Below, one piece after another: positions 44,310-58,659 of a stretch of 64,000 nucleotides of DNA. How positions within the stretch are numbered: position 1 is the stretch's first letter; each line of letters opens with the position of its first letter. Both the position numbers and the translations under genes were made by a program. The notes beneath the pieces are model-generated. The model saw only the letters and a list, made by a program, of their open reading frames with translations. It did no database searches and was not told the origin of the DNA. The stretch is from Seriola aureovittata (lineage: Eukaryota > Chordata > Actinopteri > Carangiformes > Carangidae), in NCBI RefSeq assembly GCF_021018895.1, contig NC_079368.1, forward strand, positions 12,590,001 to 12,654,000, in the 5' to 3' direction.

Positions 44310-46394
44310 CAACTTTACAGACAACAATATTAATGATGATTTGATTTATGATGATATAATATAATCTTTATGTTCATCATAAAAAGATAAAAGTGGTGGA
44401 AAAAAACAGGGTTCAAACCACAATATTTTGGTCACAAATAAAATAGAGAGAATGAACAGTGAGGCACCTCCTCTCCACTCCTGTATTGTACTGTTGTAAC
44501 TGAAAGCTGGTTGAAAAGTCAGTGGCATATCTTGGCAGCAGTTTTAGGAGCTGAGCACTCCAGTCCAGCCTCCCAGGCTCCCCATTTGGTGGAGTAGAAA
44601 TAAGCACTTTGGTGCTCTTTCCACAATGTTCGAATGCACCACTGGTGGAGGGAGGGGTCCGCATTCTGTAATGCTCTATTTTGAAGTTTGCTTCAAGTAG
44701 TGGTCAAGTGATTGAGGCAGTGTGATAGAGGACAATTCAACCAGGCAATATTAGGAAATGTTCTTTCTTGTCTGTCTACATAGCAAATGAAACACTGTTT
44801 TCTGACCTGATCTTTCACTGGTGATTTGGTTGGTGGGGCACATTATAGATCACAACATAGCATAGAAATGGGACTTTGATAGTGTCTCGATCCAGAGTGA
44901 TCTGTTACAATTAACCATAGTCTGTATAAGTAATAAAAAACTTGTCTCATGCTAGTGTGGTTTCAGGGCATCTTCTTAAAAGATTATAATGACCAACAGA
45001 GGACAAAAGTTTAACATAGTAAATGTTCACTATTTGATGAGACACCTTTTGACTACTGAGGAAGTGAAGTCAGAGTACAGACCAAAATTCATTTACTGTA
45101 GAGCCTCTAATTGGCTTAGCATGGAATGCTGAGCAGACACCATATTTATACTTTTTAGACTTAATCAAATTACATTGGGAACTTTATGTGTTTATCACAT
45201 CGTTCCCAACACCCTAGAGTGTCTTCAGTAATTTGGCTCAGATACATTCCACCTACTCAAAGAGGAGAGTGAGGACTAATGTCATTTCGAGGGGATTATT
45301 GTGATCTTTCAACACATCTTTGGGGAGTTAAGCATGTTGTTAAAGAGAGGAAGGGAAGAGCAAGAAAAGTGATAAAACCCCACCATAGAGCCTCTATTTT
45401 AACTTTAACGTTTTCTCCCCTCTCTCTCCTCCGATCTCTCTCATTTTCTCCCTCACAGCACCAAAAGCCATATTATGTGCTTGTCAAGATGGATAAACCC
45501 CTCAGCCAAATGTTCAGATGAAAACAAATAAGTAGGAGACGTTCATGTAATCGCTTCTGCCAGAGAAAGGCTTTAAGAAGAACATAAACACTTTCTGGAA
45601 ATGTGCCTCGCATGTACTAATTCCCTCACGCTTTTGTTTGAGTCTCATTCAACTTCAGGACCATTTCATACTGTGCCATGATGAGATGTCACCACTGGAG
45701 ACACGCTTAAAACTACTTTGCAACACGGTTTGCAGCACCGAACAAAAATATGAGATCATATTACCTTGCTACTTGTACAACTGTCATGATTATATTCTGG
45801 GGAATTAAGAAAAGAATTCTTTAATTAACCTGGCTATGATTACAAATGTGGCGAAGGCAAAAAAAAAAAAAAGGGAAAAAAGGGTGGCTGCCGTTAGTTT
45901 TTAAAATGATCAAACTCAGAGTGCCTCATTATCAGGCCACGGATGCCTCTTGTTTGTAGTTGTGTGTTTTTCTATGGGACGGCTCGGCCCTTTTCACATG
46001 AGAAAAGTCCCCTGAACTGTCACTGCACTCCCACAATCTTTCCAGCTAACCTCTCTAGTAAAGTTCCCATGGTGGTCCTTGGACAGCTCACAGATGAATG
46101 CTCCAACTGCCTCAGTCAGATAGGGAGTTTACTTAGGTCATCACACCATAGTGTGACTTCAAATTTCTGGTGAAGGATCATGGAGATCAGAATTACTGGC
46201 CGACTGTATATAAACTACTGTCCTGAGGAAAAATGTCTAAACATTTCCTCTGTGTGCTTTTTTTAAGTAGAAATTATAAATATATAAATATTACGTTTGT
46301 GAGTGGTGAGTAAGCATATTTGGTTTTGGTGGTTCCTTTTACCCTGTGTCTGATGTAAGGATTGTCTGCAGCATAGGTAATACAGAAATAGCAG

Positions 46395-46395
46395 G

Positions 46396-46441
<46 letters not shown>

Positions 46442-46455
46442 CAGAGGGAGAGAGA
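46395..46455. repeat. (GA)n microsatellite
   Basis: GA repeat with CAGA and GGGA interruptions. Confidence 0.95.
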
Positions 46456-48268
46456 GGAGATGGCTTGGTGAATTGAGAAAAAAATACAGTGACCAAAAGG
46501 ATGGTGAAAAGCTTCAGAGAAAAAGCTCTCCTCTTGTTAAATATTAAAGTAAGAGGACATGCAACTTTCCTAACAACTTCCCTGAGTTTCTTAAACTCAC
46601 TCAGTGTATGTGCAGTACAGAGAGTCCATTTCTCTTCTGAACCCCGGCCTGAAACTAAAAGGTCTGTATCTCTGCCTTGCCTCAGTGCTCACAATTAAAG
46701 CTTTAAAGCAACGTCTGTTTCAGCTAAATGTCACATCTATATCAACAAATCAAGCAAACCTTACATGACTTTTAACGCTAAATCTACAATCATTTTATGT
46801 TTATATAGTGAAATGGAGCAGCTCAAGAATCGATTCCTCCTCAGCAGTCAGACGTCTAAAAAGAGAAATAACTTCATATGATGTGGTTGGAATTTTAAGG
46901 AAAACCGTAAAGCCTGGCAATGGGTAAATCCCAAAAACTAACACTCTGCTTGTTAAAAAGGGAGCATTGAGAAGTCGGAGCTTTGGACTAGCCTGATTTC
47001 AAAGTGATGTAATACACACAGAGCGCAAATAGCAACTGGATGAAGGGCTGTGGCCGTGACCTCTGTGTCTAGGGAACTCATTTTCATAGTAACTAAACAC
47101 CAATGAAATGTCTTCTTTGGAATGAGCCAAGCCAGAGCACCAGCCAGCCAATAAAAGGGATAGGGATACGTAAATATGCTGAACAGGAAATAATATTAGG
47201 GATGTAAAATGAAACTGCACAAACCTGTACTGATGACCTCTTTAATTTCCTCTGAACTCCATTTCGTCTGTCGCTAATAAATGTATTGAGAATATTCTAG
47301 AGCATTCGGTGAAATGTGAAATACACTATTGTCTGCTTTGTTAATCAGTTCAGTTTTATAGAGCTGATAAAAAAGCTCCTCTTTGGGAATTAACTTGGCA
47401 GAGCAGAGCAATTGCATTTAACTTCCTGAACCTCAGATATCCTGTGGTTCATAAATAAAATGCTCTGCTTTTCCAACAAAATGACATTATCATGTACTAA
47501 AAGCATTTCACAATATGAGCATTTACTTCATTGATTAAAATTTGTTCAATTACCCCTCAACAGGACAGCCAAAATAAGTGAGCTGTGGACAGCCATGTAA
47601 GTCTGGTTTTAGGCCTGTGGCGTGTTAACTGATAAGCAGGCAGAGCATGTCAAGCTTGTGGGCCAGCTGGCAGGGCTCTAGTGTTTGTGTTGTGCTAGTT
47701 GGGATGTCAGGGCTCGAGTCGGCTGAAGGGGGCTGGAGGGGCTACAGGAGGACCAGGCCTCCTCCAGACTTGGCTGCTCCGACTAAATGGACCAGATCAA
47801 TCACATTGGACGGCCCTGTGACAGTGAGTTAAGGTTCTGCGGCACGGCACAGCGTTTTTGGACACAACGGCCCTCAGCAAGGCTAGCTGGCTGGCTGGCA
47901 GACGTACGCAACCGTTCCTCTCGTTTTCCTTGGGCTCACCAAGCAGATGGCGATGGCAAGGACGGAGGCGGCAAGCCTGCCGTCAATCCCAAGCCCCCAT
48001 CCATCCAGAGACAAGTGATGAGAGAGATTAGGGTGTGGGAGATGTGGAGAAGGATGGAGTGGATGGTGTGGATGGAGGGCGGGCTTGTGTCAGCCAGGTC
48101 CAGGGCTGGATCACACACAGCTGGACAGAGCTGGCCTGGCCTGAGGCTGGATCTATGAGGCGTGGCGCTGGATAGTGGTTTGGGGATACAGTGGCAATGG
48201 AGGTCCCAGACAGTGGTGCAGTATGGTAACATGTCTGAGGTCTGCCTGGCACCACTTCTGTCGGAATG

Positions 48269-48328
48269 AGTGTGTGTGTGTGTCTATGTCTGTGTGACTG
48301 TGACTGTGACTGTGTGTGTGTGTGTGTC
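48269..48328. repeat. GT-rich stretch with a TGTGAC hexamer array
   Basis: GTGTGT, then (TGTGAC)n for about four units, then GTGTGT again. Confidence 0.8.
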
Positions 48329-49559
48329 CCGAGAGGTATTGCCAGCTCTGTGTTTGGTGGCATTCAGAGATGGGGCAGGGCTAGCCTCATGCTGGGACAC
48401 TCAAGAGGCAGAGTTGGAGGAAAATATGACCTACATTGCCATAAGGGAGGGAGGATGCTTTGCTTTCACAATGTACACAGAAACTGAATGTGAACAATAT
48501 ACAGCTATACAACATGTCCAGTTTTATCTCAAAGATATTCTCTGAATAAATTCCTCTACAAGTTCCAAAAAATAGATTGTTGAAATAACTTTTTTTTCCG
48601 TACAGTTGTTCAGCTTATTATGTTTCAAGGGGGACAATGTTATTTTCATCAGTAATGTCACTTTCTAACACTGGTTAAAGATGCATGTTAGAGTATGGCC
48701 TGATTTTCAATAAAAGTGTCCGAAGAAAAGATCCACTGAGCTACATGCTTTCAACAGAGTAAATAATGCCATCCAGCAGAATACAGTTATACCAGATGGT
48801 TCCTTGGTAAGTACCTTGGCAAAGCTTGCAATCTATACAGTTGGAAGGTACATGTAAAATGCTGTAGGCATTTTATTCTTAATCCAGATTTGATCTGATT
48901 CTTTATTGTGTTACAAAAACAGTGGGGAGGGGTATTGGCTTGTCACACTGCTTTGTTTACTTACTGACAATGAATCCTCCCACTTATTTCTATGCAATTC
49001 GAAATGAGTGTGTTTTTTTCCTGAGAAGCCAAATTTCAAAGCTCCCACATAACAGAGGTTTCTGTGAAATCTGCTGTATGTTCACTATGCGAGAGGCTTT
49101 GCTGTATTCATTGATTTTTCTATAATTATGTTGTCAGAATTGATTTTAATTATTATTCAATCCATGTGTATCAAGAGAATCTAATCCAGCCATTGAGCAT
49201 CCATCATTCCTTTCAATGTGCAGTACATCTGTTTGAAATCATTAAATGGACTAAAATAAATGGCGTTGCAAAATGATTTTAAACCATGCACAGTGGTTCT
49301 AATATTGAATTCTGGTAATAGTTCAGGCCCCGTAACATAAAAATTTAAATTGGCACCTATGATCTATTCCCATGTTAAAGAGAGAGATAGCCAGAAAAAG
49401 AAGGAAAAAGTGCAGATAATGTAAAGAAACAACATACGAGGACTTACACAGACTTACACGTTCCTTCAATGTAATCGCAGTGTACATTGAAAAGCTTTTT
49501 TAGAACCAAGCCTATATTGTTTTTACACTTTCTTCCCTGTTTAGTTTGAAAAAGCAAAA

Positions 49560-49770
49560 GTTTGGAAAACTATTCAACTCATCTCCTCCAATAACCTTGG
49601 ACGATGCCCAGTGCAAACCAATGGGTCCTACGACATTACAAATATTTATCAGAACCGTCACAGCCGCCTGTGTCTCACCATGCTCTGGACACTGTAACTA
49701 ATTGGGGATCCTTTTTTGTTATCACTCCTCTCTTGGTGGTTGAAATGTAAACAGGGTGTTATGAAAGTGC
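49560..49770. promoter_or_regulatory. Candidate conserved regulatory element
   Basis: Unique sequence with AACCTTGGACGATGCCCAGT, ACAAATATTTATCAGAACCG and CTGTAACTAATTGGGGATCC, a mix of forkhead-like (AAATATTTA) and homeodomain-like (CTAATTG) motifs in a gene-poor area. Conservation is not tested. Confidence 0.22.
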
Positions 49771-51645
49771 CCTTATGGTCGTGGAGGGAAGCGAGCGAGG
49801 CCACTCTGGCACTTACACGGCATGCCTTATAAATAAGTAATGGTACTGGACGTGTAGCGGTTAGTCACAGAGGAGGAAGGTCCACGCATCAACCCCACCT
49901 CTGTTTGCCTTGTACATATTTCATAAGATGCTGGGGTGGAGGGAAGTGGGAGTTGTGGGGTATATGGAAGGGTGGGTGAAATAAAAGGCGGCTCACACAG
50001 GCTCCTCTCTGTTCACTGTCATAGGTCTGTTACTATTAATAATACCAAGTGTCCTCTCTCTCTCTCTACTGATACGATTTCATGGTGTTTTTCTCCACCC
50101 TGCCTTCCTGTATTTGACAACAAAATAGAGCCAGCTGCCGTTGTGCCTACTGTAATGCTGGGAGAACACAGTGCAGGTTGCACAGTGTTAGTTTTAACAA
50201 TTAAGACAAAGTTTCCTTTACAGAGTCCAGATGACCATTTCCTTAAGGCCTCTGATGAAAGTTGGCATGGAAAAGTACACACAAGCTTTTCGTCTTGAGA
50301 CTAAGAAATGACACTGTGTGAGTCCTTTGACCATAAATGTGTTTATAATGTCTTATATGAAATGAGCTTCAGAGTCATTCTTATTTAGTTAGTGAGCTTT
50401 GGTTATAGTCATGTGTATTGATTAGAAACCATAGGGGCTAGTTGATCTTCTTACCTCTCCACTCACAACCATGTTGCCTATTAAATGGAGCTGCAGACGA
50501 ATCAGCTTGACAGTCGCTAATGATTCCCCACCAATCAATGACCTTCATGTCTTCATGATAACATAATGGAGGTCATGTTATCTGAATATATCAGGATCCT
50601 GTTTACTGTTTACTCACCGCTCAAACAACACCTTGAATTATTGATTGGAAGGAAGGAGGAAGTCATACAGAGCAATAATATACAAATAATGCTTAAGAAG
50701 AAGAAGACCTTGAGCACAAACATGCTAAAAGCAGAATCACATTAATTAAGTTGACTTCAATGCCACCAGTTCACACAGTTTGAGACATTTATGTCCAAAT
50801 AATTATCTCTGACATACAATGATTAATAATGATCACAGAGGACATGATGTAGGAAGATAAGAAGTCCATGTCTGGATGTATAATTTATATTTCCATATAC
50901 TACCAAGAATGAAAAAGAATATGCCTTCTCCTCCCAGTGTTCTCATGCTTTACCTACCAGCATGATAAATGACCATACTACCAATCAATTCCAGACAAAA
51001 GCATGCTCTCATACAAACGTTGAGCTTGAGTAATGTTGGGGATAGTATTTCCACCAGAAGAGTGGAGCAGAGGGAGCATGAACACACCACATATCTGAAA
51101 ACCAACTCCAAGTAAGTGCTCATCTAGGCCACAGTTTTAAACTCACAGGCCACATTCATACATGCAAGAAGTTCCCTCTATCCTTCCCCCTTCCCTTTCT
51201 TCTTGGTTGACTTTGTTATGAGTCTTTAACTTCATGTTTCCCACCTGCCAGTTTTCTAATGATCAAAACAAATTCAACTGTACACACTCGGACAGTACTC
51301 TTGACTGAGGAGTGAGGGAGCTTACCTGACTTTTTCAACTGTTACACAAGCAAATGTGTTTTTTTTTTTTTGTGTGTGTTCTTATAAAAGCACACGCTGA
51401 GTGATGAGTACCTAACCTGTTGCCAGGTTACTGCTAGCCTGCAAGCACTGCCTCTCAAGGTGGAACAAAGACGGAGCAGATAGCTAGCACAGCCTCAGCA
51501 GCACACCTCTAAATATAAAAGTCTTCAGCTCTTGTCTGTTTGCAGTTCTCTCCCCCCTCTTTGGAGGAGGTTAATGGGAGGCGATGGTCGCGCTGTGTGT
51601 TGCCATAGGCAAGTTAGCCTCAGGCCAACACACATCTGACTGCCC

Positions 51646-51648
<3 letters not shown>

Positions 51649-51676
<28 letters not shown>

Positions 51677-51693
51677 CTGTGTCTGTGTATGTG
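51649..51693. repeat. (GT)n microsatellite
   Basis: Pure GT to about 51676, then TCTGTG units. Confidence 0.95.
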
Positions 51694-53479
51694 TAACTGA
51701 CCAGTATATGACCAATGTGGGATTCAAACCTACTTTGAGAACAAAGTACTACAGACCAACACCTAACATTAACTATGCTGCAAGCTACTTTACAAATTAC
51801 ACAGATGCACAAACAAGGTAATTATTCCTGCCTTTTAACGTCCTCAGAGGTTCAGGGGCCAAGTGAGGGCAGCCTATTCAAAAATATAATTCAGCTACTA
51901 CCTACTTAAGCAGTTCAAAATCATTTTGTTTGTGCAACATTCAACTAGACTAAAACATTTACTGTATATTTTTAGAGCGTATCAGAGCTGTTATGTTCGG
52001 ACATAATGTCACCAGAAGTGTTTGTTTAACTACAAGTTAAGTACTGTGAAACTTAATGTATGCTTGTACTGTATTGTACCTTGCACTGAGTTATGTGGGT
52101 CAGACATTGTGCTCCTGGGGGCCAATTCCAGCCTGCAGCTGAGGGATTTGGCTGAGTCAGCATCTCCAGTCCACTCTCTGGGACCAGGATGCAGCGCTGT
52201 GTTCCGCTGTGACTAGGCAACCAGCCTCAATGTTATGTGCACACATGCAACTGCTGTGCCTCTCTCTAATTTAAGTCTGGCTGTGTCCCAGTTTTACCTC
52301 ATGCAGTCAGGACAATACAGCTACACTTTGTAATATCACTCTACAAAAGTGACTTATGCAAAGAAAACAACACTGCATCAAGTTTCACACCGTCATCCAA
52401 TTTTTAGTTGCTGCATTGTTGCCCGACTACCCTTTCTTCTTTTTCTTCCTTTCTACACACCCTAATGTTGTGGTTATTCGGATTTACATGGAAGTTTAAT
52501 TGTATCATTTGCAATCATACAGTACTTTCTCTATCACGAACTGTAGAAAAAATATACAAAATTCATGTTCTTCTCTTGCCTTTTTGTCAAACTAGATGTC
52601 TGGTTGATTGAAAATCTCTTAAGGCCAGCTAAAAATCAGTCAAACCTTGCCCATGTTCCTCACTACCTACATCCTTACTGTAGTTAACCTTGATATTAAG
52701 ACACAATGTCAAAATTTGGAGCTGTAATCTATCCACCCAGTGGTGTATAATGTAAATCCAATGTTAGATTATGTTTTTACCATTAAAACAGAAAATAAAG
52801 TTAATTATTCAGTAGATCTCAACATAAACCCCCCACATAACCCCCTTTAGTTGCTGCAAAAGTTAAAATCAAATAAAGAGTGTTGTCTTGAGGATGCAGA
52901 GATTTGAAAGGGGCTGGTCAGGGCTGATATATAGAGCTCAATTCTTAATGCTGGGTATGACAGAGGGCTGAGTTGTTAGGCTGATGCAAATGGATATATT
53001 GTGTTCAGTAGTTCACCCTGCCAACCTTGTGATGAATAATAAAATTTTATTCATTTTCTCCATCTCCGGTTCCATGTGATGAAACCTCACACTGACGTTT
53101 TCCCCATTTCTTCTTTATCATAGGATAAATGCAGGTGTCAGGGAAGTCCAGAAAAAGGGGCTTGTTCAGAGCAGTGATGGTAGCTATTTCCTGGGTATCA
53201 ACAATATTGATGAAAGGGCAAGTTGCATGTAGTGCCTATGTGAGGAACCGACCCAACATTTTCATAAAGCCATATTAGTGGCTCTCTCAACTTGTCAGAA
53301 AACATTATTAAAATTGATTGAATACAATACATATCCAGGCATCTTGGAAACAATGCCCTGTACTAAAATTCTAAACATAAATTCACTAATTCACATAAAA
53401 ATACTAATTATAGCAATCTTGGTTCACAAATAGTCCCTCCCACAATTTTCTCTTGGTCACAAGGAGGTTGGACATCTTC

Positions 53480-53850
53480 ACTGCGCCCTCTCTCTGATCA
53501 GACTGGGCCACATTATACAGATATTACTTTTCGACAGAAAGGTTACCGTGGATACATGGCTATTACTTAATCGCTCAGCTTGTGGCATTTAGAGCCACCG
53601 CTGCCTGCCCCTATAATTACTCAATTCCAACAATTCCATCCATTGCTCTTGTTCAGCTGTGATATGAATAATTGTACAGTGAACCATCTCTGGGCCCAGT
53701 GGAGTGCCTTGGATCCTGTTATGGGTCATTGTGATTAAGAGGTAGTGAGTAATTGTGGGAGCTTTTCGAGTCAATTGAGGTTGATAGCATTGGCTGTCAC
53801 TGTCCATCTGTCTCTTTTGCTGAATCAACACATTGGTTATGATGGACATG
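53480..53850. promoter_or_regulatory. Candidate conserved regulatory element
   Basis: About 370 bases without repeats, dense in TAATTA- and CAATT-type motifs (TATAATTACTCAATTCC, GATTAAGAGGTAGTGAGTAA, TCAATTGAGG). No coding frame with motifs or splice sites. Candidate enhancer by pattern only. Confidence 0.25.
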
Positions 53851-54326
53851 AGGGAATCATAGGGTTATATGGTATGGTTCGTCTGTGGTAGTTATTTGGA
53901 TTGCGCAATTTCTTGTGCTGAAATTCTATCTAATAGGGGCACTGACATGTGCTATTATGTAGAGACTAACTATCCTGGTCCTTTTGTAGGCTTTTTCAGC
54001 ATCACACCACAATCAGATTTCTAAACCCTAAACTTGGAAATGATTGTCAATATTTTTAACATAATAAATACACCACCTCTGTGTCTTGCTCGCATACACA
54101 GTAAACACATTTACACAAATGCACAAACAAGGGGAAGGAAAAACACCCTATAGAGATTTGTCAGTTGAGGCATGTGTCTCATAAAGTCTTAGATCACAAT
54201 GTGATGAAGTGAATCAAGACAACAGCAAGCAGCAGCGTTTCATTACATTTCATTTACAACTGCTGCTCCATCAGCATGCCTTTATGGGCCCCAGAACTCC
54301 TTTTTGTGTGGCTTTGCTACTGCATA

Positions 54327-54331
<5 letters not shown>

Positions 54332-54373
<42 letters not shown>

Positions 54374-54390
54374 TGTGTGTGTATGTGTGT
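54332..54390. repeat. (GT)n microsatellite
   Basis: GT repeat with two TATG interruptions. Confidence 0.95.
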
Positions 54391-54474
54391 CAACAGCTCA
54401 CATTTCAGAGGCTGCCCGCTTTTACAGTAACTCCTGATGACAATGTCGTGGTACACAAATTACATACGCATTTT

Positions 54475-54625
54475 TTTCCAGCCCTCCCCGCAGGAATAAC
54501 AATTTGTTTCTCCCAACATAAACACAATGCCATAATAAGGGCTCATTATGAGGGGACCAGATTCATTTTGTCTGTAACAGGAGAAAATGCTTGGGAGATT
54601 TAACATGACAGCTCCTTTGCAAGGA
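54475..54625. promoter_or_regulatory. Candidate conserved regulatory element
   Basis: Unique block just after a GT microsatellite: GGAATAACAATTTGTTTCTC (SOX-like AACAAT), ATAATAAGGGCTCATTATGA (palindrome-like) and AGATTTAACATGACAGCTCC (CAGCTG/TGACAG-like). Pattern-based guess. Confidence 0.25.
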
Positions 54626-56633
54626 TAAACATTTTTCTTTGATGCATTGTTGAATTTTTACATGTCATGTGTTCTGTGCTCAACAGCATTTCACTGAATT
54701 ACTGGATGGAAAAAAATTGTATGTATAGTATATGCCTCTCCTTTGATGAGAGATGAGAGTCATTAAGCACTTAATTCAGTTCCTATGGTTACATCTTAGA
54801 TCAGTCTTAGACTGGGTAATGATGTGGATCAAGTAAAGGGTAATGTATTTTCTATATTAGATATATGCACTATATGCATGACTTTGTGCCCGGTGAGTTA
54901 TGATAGGACTATAACGTGACAACATAGAATCCAAGTAACCCAGATATGGTGGGAGTTAAATGCTCTCAGTAGACTTGGAGGTCTTTAGTCGATGAAAATC
55001 AAAGAAACTGACGCTTTCCTTTTGCACCCCCTCTGTGCCTTTGTCTTCCTCTAAGCCCTTAGTAGTCCTCAGCAGACAAGTGCAAGAGGCCGCTTGCTGT
55101 TAATGCTCTTCAGTGGAGAATTTATTTTAGCTGGGATACAGTGCATCATGCCAAAGGGAAGACTTCCTGACCCACAATCCGCTTAAGCCCCGACCAAGGG
55201 CACAGTGAGTTACGGCTCCCCACAGCATGGTGTCACAGAGAGAAGCATGGAGAAGCAGAGGTCTGGGGAACAGCGAGGCGCGTGGCAATCGATTTCTCCT
55301 TGGGGGAATCCAACACAGACACTGTTGTCGCCTTACTGATTCCTCTCTTCCACCTCTCTCTCTGCCCTCTACCTCTCTCTCTTTCTCCTCACTCTCAATC
55401 TATTTATTTATCCACTCTTTTCTCTCCCTTTCTGGCTCTTTTTCACCTTACTCAGGCCCACCTGCCAGACTCACATCTAGAGGGGTTACTCCACAGTATC
55501 TGCATCCTCGAATCCAACAGCATGAGCTTTGTGACTCTGGCCTGACCCAGCCCTAATTAAACACAATTAGACAAATCCCATGGACACTGGCGTAATCCTC
55601 TGGACTGCAGCAGGAGCAAGAGAGAGCACAAGCAAGAGAGATAGTCGAGGGAAAGAGGGAGACTTGGCAGGAGAAGGGACAGCACATCCCTGCAGAACAA
55701 AGCCAAGCAGAGCGTCTAATGTATCAAACACATGGATTAGCGGTTAGCTGGGAGAGCTGGGGCTGAACGAGAGCCTGTGGTTTCCAGCTTTCTTGGAGGC
55801 TGACTTGGCCCAGTGAGAGACAGGGGGCCCCAGTTAGTCTTGTGGGAGGCCGAAAATCCATTTCTGAATGTGTAAATTGACAACTTTATAAAGATAAGTA
55901 AATATATCATAATTCTGTCTGGGAAGATTTATTTTTGTTTGAAAAGACAGGTGCTGTGATTATTAGTTTTCCACATTCATGTAACCAGAATCCCATGATG
56001 AAACATGGAAAAAAAAAAGGGAAGACAGAAATGAGGTAGGGCTGCAGATTCACTCATGCCATGCTGAACAGAGGCACTCTTCAGTGAAAAGTGATATTAA
56101 TACATTTCTTCTTCTTCAAGTAGGCTTATACCAGAGTTAGTTTCTCTTTGCAATACACGACTAAACAAGGCTCATGCAGATGCTTTCGGATAGAGCATTT
56201 CAGAAACAACTTGGGTATCCAGAACAATTTGATAACAGATTCTTCACACAGAGCAGTAACCGTGAGCCTGCTTCATACGATCATCTTCTCACCTCTCCTA
56301 TTGTCTTACGAAGGCTGCAATATTTTCATAACCGTGGAAAGATAATCTCGCACTTGACTCCCAGTATTGAGTCATTTCAACAGACCCACTTTTGGCCATG
56401 TATTATTCACGGGTATTCAAGCCCCACTCTGGCCCAGGGAGGAAGTGCTCTCTCCCAGTCTCCGTCACAGGATATCAGCCTCTAATTCATTATTCAACAT
56501 GCTGGAGCAGGGCCACTCAGTCTATCTCAGTGAGATGCTGCCCGGACAGGAGAGGATAGTGTGGGACTAAGGAGGCTGGTGTGAGGCCTCCAGTGATTTT
56601 TTTCTTTGCCTTTCCTTTTCTAGATGGACCAAC

Positions 56634-56690
56634 GGATGGATGGATGGATGGATGGATGGATGGATGGATGGATGGATGGATGGACGGATT
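56634..56690. repeat. (GGAT)n tetranucleotide repeat
   Basis: About 14 GGAT units, ending GGACGGAT. The MDGW and SIHP open frames over it are artefacts. Confidence 0.95.
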
Positions 56691-58659
56691 GCATTCCATC
56701 TGGGTTCCAGATCTAGTTACAGAATTTATGCTGTGTGGTGCCCAGCAAATCACAATTGTTTACTCACGAGTAAATGGTGCGATGGTGCGATTAGTGAGTC
56801 TGATGATAATGATGATGCAGCTGTAGCTGCTGCTAAGAATGATAGCAATGATGGTTTATGACAATAATACTGATGACAGAAAGTTAAACAGTGAAAATCT
56901 TTATAATCAATAGAATGATTTTCATTATTTTTCACTGCTACGTCTTTACTTCTGCATCTGCAATATCGGTGAGCACTCAGTAACAAGACTTCTCTGATAA
57001 ACTCTAACAGACTACAATATAGACACGTAGAATTATGTAATGTCTTTGAATCTTTAATATTACTGATAAAGTAATATGATATAAAGTAATGGCAAATATT
57101 TTTTAGATTTGTTATGATGGATTTTGCAAGAATACTGACACATTTCCATGAAAAAAAACCAACATATCATGTTCACCTCATTCAAATTCTTCTTGGCAAT
57201 GAATTGAAAATCAAGAGGCTTTGATTGTGAACCTCATATCAATCACATAGAAGAACTGATGATGAAAAAAACATATTAAGTAGAAAAGGGAAGGGATTTC
57301 TTATATTGTGCTGTAATGTAATTATGACTAGAGCTTGACTCTAGCTGTCTCCACGTTAGTGCGAGGAGAGAGAGAGAGAGTAAAAAAATTGGATCATCAA
57401 AAAAATCAAGCAAAGTACCATCAGACACTTCCTGTACATGCTATGGCACAAATTCTTCAGAAAAGTAAACACAACATTTTTCCTTTCAGAAACAGGCTAT
57501 TAGAGGAATCCCTGGATGCAGCACCTCTTTTCAGCATATTAAGCCTGATCACTACCTGATTTACTCTCTCGATATTAAGCTGCTTTTTCAGTGTCACGTA
57601 AAAACACCATGAAAAAGCAATAGCACAATAAATAGACCAACAATAGACTTTTTGGTAAATAGATGCACACTTTCCTATTTGTATATACAATATGCATTTA
57701 TCTAACTAAATAACAGGCATAACAGGCCGATTAAAAACAGTTACCCTCACCAAAAAAAAAAAGTTTCCAATCCAAATTTGTAGCTGTGTCGTAGAGAAAA
57801 GTGCTCGAGAGGTCACATTTGAGGGTTTGGAAGAAGATCAATCAGTGCGAATTAGGTCAGTGCCATGGTGGTCTCGGGAGGTGGATGACAGCAGGGAGAG
57901 TTTCTGGTTTTGGGTCATCTGTGCCCCTGACAGAGCTAGCTGTAGACCAGTTGACAAACAGCTGACCACTGTCCATTTCCATGCTTCCTTCCTGTGATTT
58001 TCCTCCCTTGCTTTCTTTTATAAGGCTTTGCTCCAGTGCATCGCCATCATCCTTCATTCATCCCCGGTATCTCTCACTTCCCTTTCTCATTTCCCTTTCT
58101 GACCTATTATAATCATCCCCTCCATATTTTAATCACTCTCCACAAAAACCATTAAACCTCTTTTGTCCTTTGTTGGAACAATAAATTCACTAAATTAAGA
58201 AATACATTCATCCATTTTATTCATTTTAAGGCATATTTCCAGGTCTGAGTCATGGTGAGGTATTCTGGATGTGTTTCCCAGCTGTACTCTCAGCTCCACC
58301 TGGGGATACCGGGGTGTTTCTAAGATAGACAGGATTAAAAAAAATGAGTACACAATAACATATATCATTTGATTAAAAAAAGAGAGCAAACACTGGCACA
58401 AGGTGGATTATATTTGCTTGCAGCATTTGCCATCACACTCTTCCCATATGGCCAGTGCATAGAGCAAAGCTTGAGAGCTAGTTGGAGTCAGTCAAAAAAT
58501 ATGAATTTGCCTCACTTTTTGTGCATATTTTTTTGAATTGCCAGAAGAGGATGAAACCATATGCTTCACATATGCACATTTTAAGACATTTGCCTAATTA
58601 CAACATTCAGCATTTGGAAAAAAAATCCACAGAACAATTAATTTTTCATTCCACTTGAA

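Noticed and set aside
45279..45521. Possible terminal exon ending HQKPYYVLVKMDKP
   Set aside because: A CTCCCTCACAG acceptor-like site precedes it, but no homology, no upstream exon and no downstream support were seen.
47787..48158. 123-codon open frame in a GC-rich area
   Set aside because: No motif and frames are open on both strands, as expected in GC-richer DNA with fewer stop codons. Kept only as a regional observation.
56634..56690. CRISPR array or coding repeat
   Set aside because: It is a simple GGAT tetranucleotide repeat without spacers. No CRISPR-like array exists anywhere in the window, as expected for a vertebrate.
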